Positions 54,085-63,346 of a stretch of 64,000 bases of DNA are shown here, one piece after another. Every line of letters starts with the position of its first letter. The first letter of the stretch is position 1. The DNA is from Arthrobacter ramosus. Lineage in GTDB: Bacteria; Actinomycetota; Actinomycetes; Actinomycetales; Micrococcaceae. The translations under genes were made by a program, and so were the position numbers. The notes beneath the pieces were generated by a model, which was not told the origin of the DNA, did no database searches, and saw only the letters and a list, made by a program, of their open reading frames with translations. Location of the stretch: assembly GCF_039535095.1 (NCBI RefSeq), contig NZ_BAAAWN010000001.1, positions 2,232,001 to 2,296,000 on the forward strand, given 5' to 3'.

Positions 54085-54309
54085 ATGGATTCGGAACCCG
54101 CACAGCCAGAGGTCAACCCGCGATTCAGCAACACCCGGAAACAGAATACCGAGCTTGCTATCCAACAACTCCGGGACGGCGGGTTCACCACCATTCAGAT
54201 AGATGAATTCGTCGAGACGCTGCACCGTATGGAGGCCGACGAGTCGATACTAGCGCCCCTGACAAATGCCCTGTTCGCCATGAACGTCTCAGTCCAGTGG
54301 CTGATGTAG
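54085..54309 (+). CDS. Small hypothetical protein
   Basis: This 74-residue protein starts at ATG 54085 after AAAGG. It is predicted to be largely helical (NTELAIQQLRDGGFTTIQID, EFVETLHRMEADESILAPLT). I recognise no family. It is soluble and monocistronic, followed by a perfect hairpin. Confidence 0.5.
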   Translation: MDSEPAQPEVNPRFSNTRKQNTELAIQQLRDGGFTTIQIDEFVETLHRMEADESILAPLTNALFAMNVSVQWLM

Positions 54310-54392
54310 CTACGATTCTCCCCCTCACCTGCCTCCCGTCTCCTGGACGGCACTGAACCTCGGCTGACTTTGTTGAATTGCTCAGAAGCCAA

Positions 54393-54424
54393 GCGACATC
54401 CCGGTCCGAAGACCGGGATGTCGC
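54393..54424 (+). terminator. 14-bp perfect hairpin with CGAA loop
   Basis: GCGACATCCCGGTC (54393-54406) and GACCGGGATGTCGC (54411-54424) pair without mismatch around a CGAA tetraloop. It lies 84 bases after one small gene and 66 before the next. A short CTCTTT follows. It may act as terminator or structured leader. Confidence 0.7.
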
Positions 54425-54489
54425 GCCTCTTTGCAGCGCTGCGGACTGAACCTCTTTTGGCGGCCGCCGCCTGGTGGGACGATTTTGAT

Positions 54490-54684
54490 ATGAGCGAAAA
54501 CGAAGACCAAAAGCTCGCGTCCCCGGCTACCGGCCATTACCTTCCCAGGGAAAAAGGCATTCCCGCGGAGGAATATGAACACCCGACCACTCACCAGATG
54601 CGCATCATAGGTCAGCGGCGGACCGAGGCGGAAGCCAAGCTTGAGCGGCAACAGCGCGAGGCTCGGAGCAAATTCCACGAATAA
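54490..54684 (+). CDS. Small charged hypothetical protein
   Basis: The 64-residue frame from ATG 54490 is hydrophilic and ends in a charged helix (RRTEAEAKLERQQREARSKF). PREKGIPAEEYEHPTTHQMR in the middle has no match I know. The ribosome site is weak. The longer frame to 54370 crosses the hairpin and is unlikely. Coding nature is probable but not certain. Confidence 0.4.
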   Translation: MSENEDQKLASPATGHYLPREKGIPAEEYEHPTTHQMRIIGQRRTEAEAKLERQQREARSKFHE

Positions 54685-54694
54685 GGAGACCCGC

Positions 54695-55081
54695 TTAGGC
54701 AGCCGGCGCCGAGTCGCAGTCTTCGCCTGGCGCCCGCCTGGTGACTGGAACTCTCGGACGTTCAGTGGGCCAAGACGTGAGCCGAGACCAGGCACCCGAT
54801 CGTGCGTCCAACGCAGCGAGCGGAAGCACGCTGTGGATAATGTAGTCGCAGGCCGCCGGGCCTATCATCACCAGATCCTCGCACAGCTCTCCGCGGTGTC
54901 CGGGAGCGATGCCGGCCGCCCGAAGGCTGGCCCTAAACGTCCTGGCTCTCACGGGTTCCGCAGCTTTAAGTCCGCACCAGCTGATGTACAGACCGTACAG
55001 TTCTTCGAAGCTGAGGCCGTCCTCTCCGGAATTCCGGGAGACGCACTCATTGAGGAAATTATCCAGCGGTACTTTCGTCAT
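54695..55081 (-). CDS. Hypothetical protein with possible primase-type winged helix
   Basis: Residues 1-~60 (VPLDNFLNECVSRNSGEDGL, SFEELYGLYISWCGLKAAEP, RARTFRASLRAAGI) resemble the C-terminal winged-helix (D5-type) domain of phage and plasmid primase-helicases: FLxEC, ELYxxYxxWC and FxxxLxxxGI. The remainder is unfamiliar and Arg/Pro-rich. No phage genes are nearby, so it may be a domesticated or residual phage module. The resemblance is from motif memory only. Confidence 0.5.
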   Translation of the reverse strand: MTKVPLDNFLNECVSRNSGEDGLSFEELYGLYISWCGLKAAEPVRARTFRASLRAAGIAPGHRGELCEDLVMIGPAACDYIIHSVLPLAALDARSGAWSRLTSWPTERPRVPVTRRAPGEDCDSAPAA

Positions 55082-55179
55082 CGTTGCCCCCTGCGCCTTG
55101 GCAGCTCAACGGCTGCGTTTCCATAGCTACAGCTAACAATGTGATCCAAAACAAGGAACCTACCTGAATACACAGAAAC

Positions 55180-55296
55180 TTAAGGGCGTCGGTTGCCCTT
55201 GTCAACTAGATATCCAGGCTTGATGGCGCGGCAGGACCGCATCCCGCCCATGGGGTATGGGCTTCCCTCGGCGAGCCGCAATTCCTCGCCGTTCAT
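55180..55296 (-). CDS. 38-residue reading frame coupled to araA
   Basis: The ATG (55296-55294) overlaps the araA stop by ATGA, as between araD and araB, and the frame runs 38 codons to TAA. The peptide is basic and proline/glycine-rich ([20 protein letters not shown]). It may be a small operon protein, a fragment of a lost gene or chance. I know no family. Confidence 0.35.
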   Translation of the reverse strand: MNGEELRLAEGSPYPMGGMRSCRAIKPGYLVDKGNRRP

Positions 55297-56831
55297 AGTC
55301 CGCCGGCGAGTTTGTAGTAGGCGGCGTTCCAAGCCAGTTCCTTCTTGAACTGTTTGATGGTGGTGCCGTCGTTGATGGTGAGCAGTTCGGTCCGGGCGAT
55401 CTCGGCGAAGTCTTCGAAGACGTCCATGCCCACCTGCGTGGAGAGCACGGTGTGGTGCGCCGCGCCCGCGGTGAGCCACGCGGCGGCGGAGGTCGCGAAG
55501 TCGGGCTTCGGCGACCAGAGCGCCCGGGCGACGGGGAGGTTGGGCAGCGGCTCGGGGAGGTCGACGACGTCGACGGCGTTCGCGACGAGGCGGAAACGGT
55601 CGCGCATGTCTGAAAGTGCGACGACGACTCCGGGCCCGGCGTCGGTGTCGAAGACCATGCGGACGGGGTCTTCCTTGCCGCCGATGCCCAGCGGGTGGAT
55701 CTCGACCCGCGGCTTCGTGGCGGTCAGGGAGGGGCAGACTTCGAGCATGTGCGCGCCGAGGATCTTCTCCTGCCCCGGGGTCAGGTGGTAGGTGTAGTCC
55801 TCCATGAGCGAAGCCCCGCCGGGCAGCCCGGCGCCCATCACCTTCGCGGCCCGGACCAGGATCGCGGTCTTCCAGTCGCCCTCGGCGCCGAAGCCGTAGC
55901 CGTCGGCCATGAGCCGCTGCACGGCCATCCCGGGAAGCTGGCGCAGCGCGCCCAGGTCCTCGAACGACGTCGTGAACGCGGCCGAGCCGTTCGCTTCCAG
56001 GAAGGACCGCAGACCGAGTTCGATGCGTGCGCTGTAACGCAGCGAGTCGTGCCGGGCGGCGCCGGCGCTCAGCTCCGGTGCGACCTCGTAGAGCCGCTCG
56101 TACTCCGCGACCAAAGCGTCGACGTCGGACTCCGGTGCCCCGTGGACGGCGTCAGCGAGTTCGTTCACGGACCAGGTGTTGACCGAGACGCCGAAGCGCA
56201 GCTCGGCTTCGGTCTTGTCCCCTTCGGTGACGGCGACGTTGCGCATGTTGTCACCGAAACGGGTCAGCTTCAGGGACCTGACCGCGGCCCAGCCGGCCGC
56301 GGCGCGCTGCCAGGCGCCAACCTGGCGCGTGACGTCCGGGTTGGAGACGTGCCCGACGACGGTCTTCCGCGGCACGCCGAGACGGGACTGGATGTACCCG
56401 AATTCGCGGTCGCCGTGGGCTGCCTGGTTCAGGTTCATGAAATCGAAGTCGATGTCCGCCCACGGCAGGGCCACGTTCGCCTGGGTGTGCAGGTGCAGGA
56501 GGGGTTTGCGGAGCAGGTCCAGTCCCTGGATCCACATCTTGGCCGGGCTGAAGGTATGCATCCAGGCCGTCACGCCGATCACGGCGTCATCGGAGTTCGC
56601 CTCGAGCGCGGTGCGGCGGATCGCGTCCGCATCCGTCAGCACGGGCTTCCAGACGAGCTTGACCGGAACATCGGAGGACGCGTTTAGGGCGGCGGCGATC
56701 TCCTGCGACTGGGCGGCGACCTGTTTGAGGACGTCCTCGCCGTAGAGGTGCTGGCTGCCGGTCAGGAACCAGACTTCGTAGTGTTCGAGGGAGGTGTTGT
56801 GGGCGTGGGAAGTGTTGTTGGCGATGGGCAT
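55293..56831 (-). CDS. araA: L-arabinose isomerase
   Basis: This 512-residue enzyme converts L-arabinose to L-ribulose. [20 protein letters not shown] is the N-terminal signature, [20 protein letters not shown] and [13 protein letters not shown] are in the first domain, and [20 protein letters not shown] and MEDYTYHL carry metal-binding glutamates. AAGGAGA precedes ATG 56831. It is the last enzyme gene of an araB-araD-araA operon. Confidence 0.95.
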   Translation of the reverse strand: MPIANNTSHAHNTSLEHYEVWFLTGSQHLYGEDVLKQVAAQSQEIAAALNASSDVPVKLVWKPVLTDADAIRRTALEANSDDAVIGVTAWMHTFSPAKMWIQGLDLLRKPLLHLHTQANVALPWADIDFDFMNLNQAAHGDREFGYIQSRLGVPRKTVVGHVSNPDVTRQVGAWQRAAAGWAAVRSLKLTRFGDNMRNVAVTEGDKTEAELRFGVSVNTWSVNELADAVHGAPESDVDALVAEYERLYEVAPELSAGAARHDSLRYSARIELGLRSFLEANGSAAFTTSFEDLGALRQLPGMAVQRLMADGYGFGAEGDWKTAILVRAAKVMGAGLPGGASLMEDYTYHLTPGQEKILGAHMLEVCPSLTATKPRVEIHPLGIGGKEDPVRMVFDTDAGPGVVVALSDMRDRFRLVANAVDVVDLPEPLPNLPVARALWSPKPDFATSAAAWLTAGAAHHTVLSTQVGMDVFEDFAEIARTELLTINDGTTIKQFKKELAWNAAYYKLAGGL

Positions 56832-56902
56832 GGGGTTCTCCTTGAAAAGTTCGTGGGTGTGGGAAGGCCTGGCGGCAGGATAGTTTGCGTTGCAGGGGCT
56901 CG

Positions 56903-57607
56903 TCAGCGGCCGTAGACGTTCTGGTAGCGGTCGTAGAGGGACTCGATCTGGGCTGCGTCGATGGGAAGCGGTTCACCGAGCTGCCGGGAAATGTGGACCG
57001 TGCGGGCCACTTCCTCGCACATCACGGCGGCCTTCACGGCGGAGCGGGCATCCTTGCCGATGGTGAACGGGCCGTGGTTCTGCATGAGCACCGCCGGTGA
57101 ATGGGAGGCACGGAGCGTGTCCACGATCCCGCGGCCGATCGAATCGTCCCCGATCAGCGCAAACGGGCCCACCGGGATGGTCCCGCCGAACTCGTCCCCC
57201 ATCATGGTCAGCACACACGGGATCGGCTCCCCCCGTGCGGCCCAGGCCGTGGCGTAGGTGGAGTGGGTGTGGACGACACCGCCGACGCCGGGCATGTTCC
57301 GGTAAACGTAGGCGTGGGCGGCAGTGTCCGACGACGGCGACAGTTCCGGGTTGCCCCATTCACCGTCGCTATCGCCCGCCACGGGAACCCCCTGGAGGTC
57401 GGTGACCACCATGGACCCGGGCGTCAGCGCATCGTAGGGAACTCCGGACGGTTTGATCACCATTAGGTCGTGGCCGGGGACGCGTGCCGAGACGTTGCCC
57501 GCGGTCCAGACCACGAGTTCGTAGCGGGTCAGTTCCGCGTGCAGCGCGCAGACTTCGGCCCGGATCCGCATGATGGCTTCAACGGTGTTTGCCGTCGTTG
57601 CGCTCAT
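56903..57607 (-). CDS. araD: L-ribulose-5-phosphate 4-epimerase
   Basis: This 234-residue class II aldolase-like epimerase yields D-xylulose 5-phosphate. [32 protein letters not shown] (zinc His pair) and [20 protein letters not shown] are diagnostic. Its ATG overlaps the araB stop by four bases. The product joins the pentose-phosphate pathway, where the transketolase encoded at the window start acts. Confidence 0.93.
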   Translation of the reverse strand: MSATTANTVEAIMRIRAEVCALHAELTRYELVVWTAGNVSARVPGHDLMVIKPSGVPYDALTPGSMVVTDLQGVPVAGDSDGEWGNPELSPSSDTAAHAYVYRNMPGVGGVVHTHSTYATAWAARGEPIPCVLTMMGDEFGGTIPVGPFALIGDDSIGRGIVDTLRASHSPAVLMQNHGPFTIGKDARSAVKAAVMCEEVARTVHISRQLGEPLPIDAAQIESLYDRYQNVYGR

Positions 57608-59328
57608 GCGGATGCAACAACCGCAAGGAGTGTTTTGCTGGCATTGCGCTGGATCTTCTTGAGCCGGTGCATGACCTCGTTCGCTCCCCGGCCGAAGTAG
57701 TCGTGCAGGGTGCGGTATTCGCGGAACAGTACATCGTAGGCGGCGATGTTTTCCGGGATCGGCGTGTAGACAGCGCCGGGTTCGGATCTCATGGCGGCCG
57801 CGGCTTCCCGGATGTCCGGGTACTCCCCCGCGGCGACGGCGGCGTGGATGGCCGAACCCAACGCGGGGCCCTGGGCGGATCCGATGGTGGAGAGCGGCAG
57901 CCCCGTGACGTCGGCGTAGATCTGCATCAGCAGCGTGTTCTTCAGCAGCCCTCCGGCCACGATGAACTCCTTCACCGGGACCCCCGAGTCCCGGAAAGCA
58001 TCCACAATGGTGCGGGTTCCGAAGGCCGTGGCCTCCAGCAGCGCCCGGTAGATGTCCTCAGGCCGCGTCGCCAACGTCTGGCCCACGATCACGCCGGAGA
58101 GTTCGTGGTCCACTAGGACGGAGCGGTTGCCCGAGTGCCAGTCCAGGGCTATGAGCCCGTGTTCGCCGATCTGCTGCGTGGAGGCGAGTTCGGTGAGGTA
58201 CTCGTGGATGCCCAGGCCCGCCGTCTCGGCAGCCGCGTGGTATCCGGGCGGGACCCCGTACTTGGTGAACCAGCCGAAGATGTCACCGACCCCGGATTGG
58301 CCGGCCTCGTAACCCCAGAGCCCGTCAACGATCCCGCCGTCGACCACGCCGCACATGCCAGGCACCTCGCGCAGGACGTCGGCGTTCATGACGTGGCACG
58401 TGGAGGTGCCCATGATCGCGACGAGCTGTCCCGGTTCCACGGCCCGCGCCGCCGGGGCGGTGACGTGCGCGTCGACATTCCCGACGGCGACGGCGATGCC
58501 CTCGCGCAGTCCCGTCCACGCGGCGGCTTCGGCCGTCAGGTAACCGGCGGCGTCGCCCAGCCGGCCGATGGGGTGCTCCAGCTTGCTGCTGACGAAGTCC
58601 TTAAAGTCCGGGTTCAGGGCGGCCAGGAACTCCCCGGACGGGTAGGCGCCGTCCTGGTAGCTGCCCTTGTACCCTGCGGTGCAGGCGTTCCGCACGTAGT
58701 TTCCGCACAGCTGCCAGACGATCCAGTCCGCGGCCTCCACCCAGTGGTCCATCGCTGCGTACGCTTCCGGGTCCTCCTCCAGCAGCTGGAGCCCCTTCGC
58801 GAACTCCCATTCGGAGGAAATGAGCCCGCCGTAGCGCGGCAGCCACGACTCACCCCGCTCGGCGGCGAGTGCGTTGATGCGGTCAGCCTGGCCCTGGGCA
58901 GCGTGGTGACGCCAGAGTTTGACGTAGGCGTGCGGCCGGTTGGCGAAGCCGGGGAGTTCGCTCAGCGGGGTGCCGTCGGCCTTCACCGGCACCATGGTGC
59001 ACGCCGTGAAGTCGGTCGCGATCCCGACGACGGCGGCCGGATCGATTCCGGCGTCGCGCACCGCGGCGGGAACAGCGTGACGCAGCACGTCTCGGTAGTC
59101 TTCGGGCACCTGCAGTGCCCAGTCCCCCGGAAGCCGGACCGCTGTTCCGTCAGGCACATCCGCCAAGTCGGCCGGCAAAGCCTCGGTGATGACCGCGTGC
59201 GGGTAGTCGAACACGCCGCTTCCCAGTTCCTTGCCGTCCCGGACCCGCACCACTACGGCCCGGCCCGAAAGCGTGCCGTAGTCCACGCCGATGACATAGT
59301 GTTCGTTGCCGTCCGCTGCGACGTCCAT
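57604..59328 (-). CDS. araB: L-ribulokinase
   Basis: This 574-residue FGGY kinase phosphorylates L-ribulose. YVIGVDYGTLSGRAVVV and VVGIATDFTACTMVPVKADG are N-terminal signatures and EFIVAGGLLKNTLLMQIYAD the C-terminal ATP region. ATG 59328 is preferred over 59343 because AAGGA lies six bases upstream of it. It is the first gene of the operon, 45 bases from the lac-like operator. Confidence 0.94.
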   Translation of the reverse strand: MDVAADGNEHYVIGVDYGTLSGRAVVVRVRDGKELGSGVFDYPHAVITEALPADLADVPDGTAVRLPGDWALQVPEDYRDVLRHAVPAAVRDAGIDPAAVVGIATDFTACTMVPVKADGTPLSELPGFANRPHAYVKLWRHHAAQGQADRINALAAERGESWLPRYGGLISSEWEFAKGLQLLEEDPEAYAAMDHWVEAADWIVWQLCGNYVRNACTAGYKGSYQDGAYPSGEFLAALNPDFKDFVSSKLEHPIGRLGDAAGYLTAEAAAWTGLREGIAVAVGNVDAHVTAPAARAVEPGQLVAIMGTSTCHVMNADVLREVPGMCGVVDGGIVDGLWGYEAGQSGVGDIFGWFTKYGVPPGYHAAAETAGLGIHEYLTELASTQQIGEHGLIALDWHSGNRSVLVDHELSGVIVGQTLATRPEDIYRALLEATAFGTRTIVDAFRDSGVPVKEFIVAGGLLKNTLLMQIYADVTGLPLSTIGSAQGPALGSAIHAAVAAGEYPDIREAAAAMRSEPGAVYTPIPENIAAYDVLFREYRTLHDYFGRGANEVMHRLKKIQRNASKTLLAVVASA

Positions 59329-59372
59329 GAAAAGTCCTTCCATAACCAGCCCGCAGACTTGCGGACTGAATC

Positions 59373-59392
59373 AATTGTGAGCGCTAACAATT
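59373..59392 (-). promoter_or_regulatory. lac-like operator of arabinose operon
   Basis: AATTGTGAGCGCTAACAATT is an inverted repeat with one mismatched pair, closely resembling the symmetric lac operator with its central GAGCGC. It lies between the lacI-type gene and araB, about 45 bases before the araB start, in repressor position. Confidence 0.8.
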
Positions 59393-59448
59393 CACGCGTC
59401 AAGGTGTGGTCGTCAAGGGTCGGCTGGCCCGCGTGAATCAAAAGGTGC

Positions 59449-60459
59449 TCAGGCGGGGGCGGAAGTGCTTCGGCGGACCACCAGCTCAGGCTCCACTACG
59501 GTGGTGCCGATGTTTTCCCCGTCCTCGATGCCGCTCAGCATGAGGTCCATACAGCGCCGCCCGAGTTCTTCGAAGTCCTGGCGCACCGTGGTCAGCGGCG
59601 GCGTGAAATAGCCCGATTCGGGCTGGTCATCGAAACCCACCACCGAAACATCCTCGGGCACCCGGACGCCGGCCTCGTTGAACGCACGCAGCAGGCCCAA
59701 GGCCATCTGGTCGTTCCCGACAAAAAGTGCGGTGGCCGTCCTTTCACCGGCAAGCTTCCTGCCGATCTCATAGCCGCTGCCGGCACTCCAGTCCCCCACC
59801 ACCAGCAAGTCATCCTCAAGCCCGGCAGCGCGCAGGGCCGCGCTCCACCCTTCGGCCCTGGCCACGCCGTCGATCCAGTCCTGCGGGCCGGCCACGTGCC
59901 CGATCCTGCGATGTCCCTGATCCACCAGATGCCTGACGGCCAATTCCGCGCCGCGCCTCTGGTCCACCATGGCTCCCCCCACGGAAGCTCCGCCCGAAGA
60001 ACCCACGGCCACCACGGGAACCCCGGGCTGCACTTCCGCCAACGCCAGCAGGGTTTCGAAATGCGGCACGATCACCACGATCCCGTCCACGGACTGGTCC
60101 AGGAAATGCCGGACCGCATCAAGAATCGCGTCCCGGCTGACCGTCCGAAGGGCTGCGATGCTGACGAAATAGCCGGCATCCCTTGCCGCCTGTTCAACCC
60201 CTAGCAGCGTATTTGCCGGGCCGTATTGCGCCAGCTCGCTTGCCAGGACGCCGATGGTCTGGGAACGGCGGGTCACGAGGCTCCGCGCAGCAGTATTGCG
60301 CCGGTAGCCCAGCTCAGCGATGGCCGCCTCGACGCGCTCCCGGGTGCCCTTGCTGACGTTGGGGTGGTCGTTGATCACCCGGGACACAGTCTGGTGCGAG
60401 ACTCCCGCCCGTTCCGCTACGTCCTCAAGCCGTGGCAAGCGCCCGCTGGTATTTGTCAT
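59449..60459 (-). CDS. LacI-family regulator of arabinose operon
   Basis: This ~336-residue repressor has the helix-turn-helix LEDVAERAGVSHQTVSRVIN with the recognition residues YQ-type replaced by HQTV, and a sugar-binding domain (IGVLASELAQYGPANTLLGV, PEDVSVVGFDDQPESGYF). ATG 60459 is chosen because LacI proteins begin shortly before the helix-turn-helix. It is encoded just upstream of araBDA in the same direction, and the operator between them suggests repression relieved by arabinose. Confidence 0.88.
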   Translation of the reverse strand: MTNTSGRLPRLEDVAERAGVSHQTVSRVINDHPNVSKGTRERVEAAIAELGYRRNTAARSLVTRRSQTIGVLASELAQYGPANTLLGVEQAARDAGYFVSIAALRTVSRDAILDAVRHFLDQSVDGIVVIVPHFETLLALAEVQPGVPVVAVGSSGGASVGGAMVDQRRGAELAVRHLVDQGHRRIGHVAGPQDWIDGVARAEGWSAALRAAGLEDDLLVVGDWSAGSGYEIGRKLAGERTATALFVGNDQMALGLLRAFNEAGVRVPEDVSVVGFDDQPESGYFTPPLTTVRQDFEELGRRCMDLMLSGIEDGENIGTTVVEPELVVRRSTSAPA

Positions 60460-60597
60460 GGAGCTATTCTGCTCGACGCGGAGGTCAAGCGGCGAGCTGC
60501 CGCGCCTCACCCGGCTGAGCTACCGGTCAGTACAAGACCACCGGCGTGCCGGGGATAGACTCGATTCAAGCCCACCAACCACCATTTGAGGAGCCCC

Positions 60598-61653
60598 ATG
60601 CGCGCCACCATCATCCACGGCCCCGGCGACATCCGTGTTGAAGACCGTAACTACCCCACGGTCCAGCTGCCCACAGACGTCATTGTCAAAGTCACCGCCT
60701 CCTGCGTCTGCGGATCGGACCTGTGGCCGTACCGCGGCGTGAAGCCGACTCACCAGCCTTCGGCCATTGGACATGAGTTCATCGGCACGGTGGAAAGCAT
60801 CGGCGACGACATCACTGCCTTGGCGGTCGGCGACTTCGTCATCGCTCCCTTCCTGGTCAGCTGCGGCGCCTGCCCGCAATGCTTGAACGGCGTCACGGTG
60901 GCCTGCGATCATTTGGCAGGTTGGGGCGGCAAAGATGACAGCGGGCACGCGATCGACGGCGGTCAGGGCCAGGCCGTGCGGGTACCACTCGCAGAGTCCA
61001 CCCTCGTCAAAGTTCCTGGGGTCACGGAACCCGACGACGCTCTCCGGGCGAGCTTGCTGACGCTCTCCGACGTGATGGCGACCGGCCACCACGCCGCCCT
61101 TGCAGCGAAGGTCGGCCCCGGCAGGACCGTCGTCGTCGTCGGCGACGGCGCAGTGGGGCTCTGCGGCGTGCTCGCAGCGAAGCGGCTCGGAGCCGAACGA
61201 ATCGTCGCGATGTCCCGGCACGCCGACCGTCAGGCGATTGCCCTCGAGTTCGGGGCCACGGACATCGTCGCCGAGCGTGGCGACGACGGCGTAGCCAAGG
61301 TCCGCGAGTTGCTTGGAGGCGTTTTGGCCGACTCCGTCCTGGAGTGCGTCGGGACCAAGGAATCCATGGATCAGGCACTGCACAGCGTCCGCCCGGGCGG
61401 CGCCCTCGGCTTTGTTGGTGTCCCGACGGGCGGAGCCGAAGCCCCGCTGCGCTACTTGTTCGACACGAACATTTCGATTGCCGGCGGAATGGCTCCGGCC
61501 CGCACGTACATCCCGGAACTGCTCACGGACGTGCTTGACGGCAAGATCAATCCGGGCCGGGTCTTCGACACCGTGATGCCGCTCGAGGAAGCGCCCGAGG
61601 CCTACCGCGCCATGGACGAACGGCGCTCCATCAAGGTCCTGCTCACCCCCTGA
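60598..61653 (+). CDS. Zinc-dependent alcohol dehydrogenase
   Basis: This 351-residue medium-chain dehydrogenase has CVCGSDLWPYRG and IGHEFIGTVESIG for catalytic zinc, four structural-zinc cysteines in SCGACPQCLNGVTVACDH, and the cofactor fold VVVVGDGAVGLCGVLAAKRL. AGGAG precedes ATG 60598. It is divergent from the arabinose regulator but lacks a clear pathway link. Substrate is unknown; relatives act on alcohols, aldehydes or sugars. Confidence 0.85.
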   Translation: MRATIIHGPGDIRVEDRNYPTVQLPTDVIVKVTASCVCGSDLWPYRGVKPTHQPSAIGHEFIGTVESIGDDITALAVGDFVIAPFLVSCGACPQCLNGVTVACDHLAGWGGKDDSGHAIDGGQGQAVRVPLAESTLVKVPGVTEPDDALRASLLTLSDVMATGHHAALAAKVGPGRTVVVVGDGAVGLCGVLAAKRLGAERIVAMSRHADRQAIALEFGATDIVAERGDDGVAKVRELLGGVLADSVLECVGTKESMDQALHSVRPGGALGFVGVPTGGAEAPLRYLFDTNISIAGGMAPARTYIPELLTDVLDGKINPGRVFDTVMPLEEAPEAYRAMDERRSIKVLLTP

Positions 61654-61767
61654 GGGCACAGACTGAACCGGGAGATTCAGGCCGGATGGGTGGACTGTGG
61701 CGTGGGCGCGGGAACGGCGAGAGAATCCATATAGGAAGCCTGGCCTGAACCCAAAGGAGCGAACAAA

Positions 61768-63331
61768 ATGATCACTGGTGCCGATGCGCGCCCGGTGGTT
61801 AATCACGAGGGGTATTTGCCCATCGAGGATCATGGACTTATCGGCGACGGGTCCACGTGCGCTTTGGTGGGGCGCGACGGGGCAATTACCTGGCTTTGCC
61901 TGCCGGAATTCGACAGTCCCCCGTTCCTGGCCGGGATCCTTGACGCGGATTCAGGCGGCCGTTTTGAAATAGCCCCTGTCCATACTCTGGCATCTTCCCA
62001 GCGCTACACCGAGGATTCCTGCGTGCTGGTCACGTCCCTTGTGTCCGATCGTGGCGTGCTGCAGGTGACGGACGGACTTACCCTGCGTGCCGGCGCCGAC
62101 TTGTCGGAGCCGGTGCCGGCTGGCCGTTCCGAACTCCTGCGGCACGCGAGGGCCGTGGGCGGAGACGTTCCGCTGCGCATCAGCCTGGTACCGAAGGCCG
62201 GTGTCACTTTTGACACCCTGGCCACCGGCTGGAGGTTTGATTGGCGGCAGGACGGAGTCCAGGAGGTCTACCTATGGTCTTCCGTTGAACTCATCCCTGA
62301 CGGCCGCGGTCTCTCAGCCGAATTGACGCTTCGCGCGGGAGAAACGCTGACCATGGTCCTGCACTGGTCGGGACGGTTCCGGCTCCGTCAGCATCCCGAG
62401 AGCAAGAAGCTCATTGACCAGACCGTGTATGCCTGGCGCCGGTGGTCATCAAGCCTGGATTGCGAAGGCTCCCAAGCAGAGTTGATGAAGCGATCGGCCC
62501 TGACGCTGAAGATGTTGGATCACGCAGAAACGGGGGCCATCCTGGCGGCCGCCACGTCGTCGCTGCCTGAGTGGCCAGGGACGTCGCGGAACTGGGACTA
62601 CCGGTACACCTGGGTGCGCGACGCATCCTTCTCCAACTACGTGTTCAGGCGCATTGGCGACCCCAGTGATGCGGACGTTTTCCTTGCCTGGGTCCTGACC
62701 AACGTAGAGCGGGACGGTGTCCCGCACGTAATGTACGCCCTCGACGGCTCCCAGCCGCCCGATGAGGTGCAGGATCCACAGCTGCGGGGATACCGCGGAT
62801 CGGCCCCGGTCAGGTGGGGAAATGGTGCCCGCCACCAACTCCAGCACGATGTGTACGGTGAAATCGTCGACATCGCCTACCAGTGGTCGGGCAGTGGGAA
62901 GCGAGTCGATGAGCGGCTCTGGGCCGCGTTGATCCCCATCGTCGAAATGGCCATCAGGAGCTGGCGGGTTCCGGACTCGGGCCCTTGGGAAATCCGCGAC
63001 AAGAGCCGGCCTTTCACCTACTCGGCGGCGTTATGTTATGTCGCAATCGACCGGGCCATTCAGATCGCGCGCAGGGATGGGCTTCCCTATCCCAAGCGCC
63101 GGTGGGAGGCCACCGCCCGGCGAATCCGGCAGGCTGCCCTGACACAATCCTGGGATCCCCGGCGGCGCACTTTCACCGAGAATTTGGGCGCCAGCGGCGG
63201 ACTGGACGCGTCCCTCCTGACTCTTCCCGCAGGCGTTCAGCCATGTGGGCGTGCTTGCCAGCGGCCTGCGACTGCTGAAAGCGGAGCGGCGGGCCGCGAA
63301 CGCCGGCTCCACCGCGCAGGATCAGCGCTAG
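61768..63331 (+). pseudogene. GH15 glucoamylase/trehalase-like protein with internal deletion
   Basis: From ATG 61768 (AAGGAG upstream) the frame follows the GH15 family: LPIEDHGLIGDGSTCALVGR, WLCLPEFDSPPFLAGILD, WDYRYTWVRDASFSNYVFRR and the catalytic acid Glu in GPWEIRDKSRPF. After GGLDASLLTL (about 63226) it jumps to the family's end, FPQAFSHVGVLASGLRL, in another frame that stops at TAG 63329-63331. About 100 residues are missing between, including the region of the catalytic base Glu. The original frame runs on to 63384 as nonsense. The enzyme should be inactive. Confidence 0.8.
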
Positions 63332-63346
63332 GTGCGAGGCAACCCG

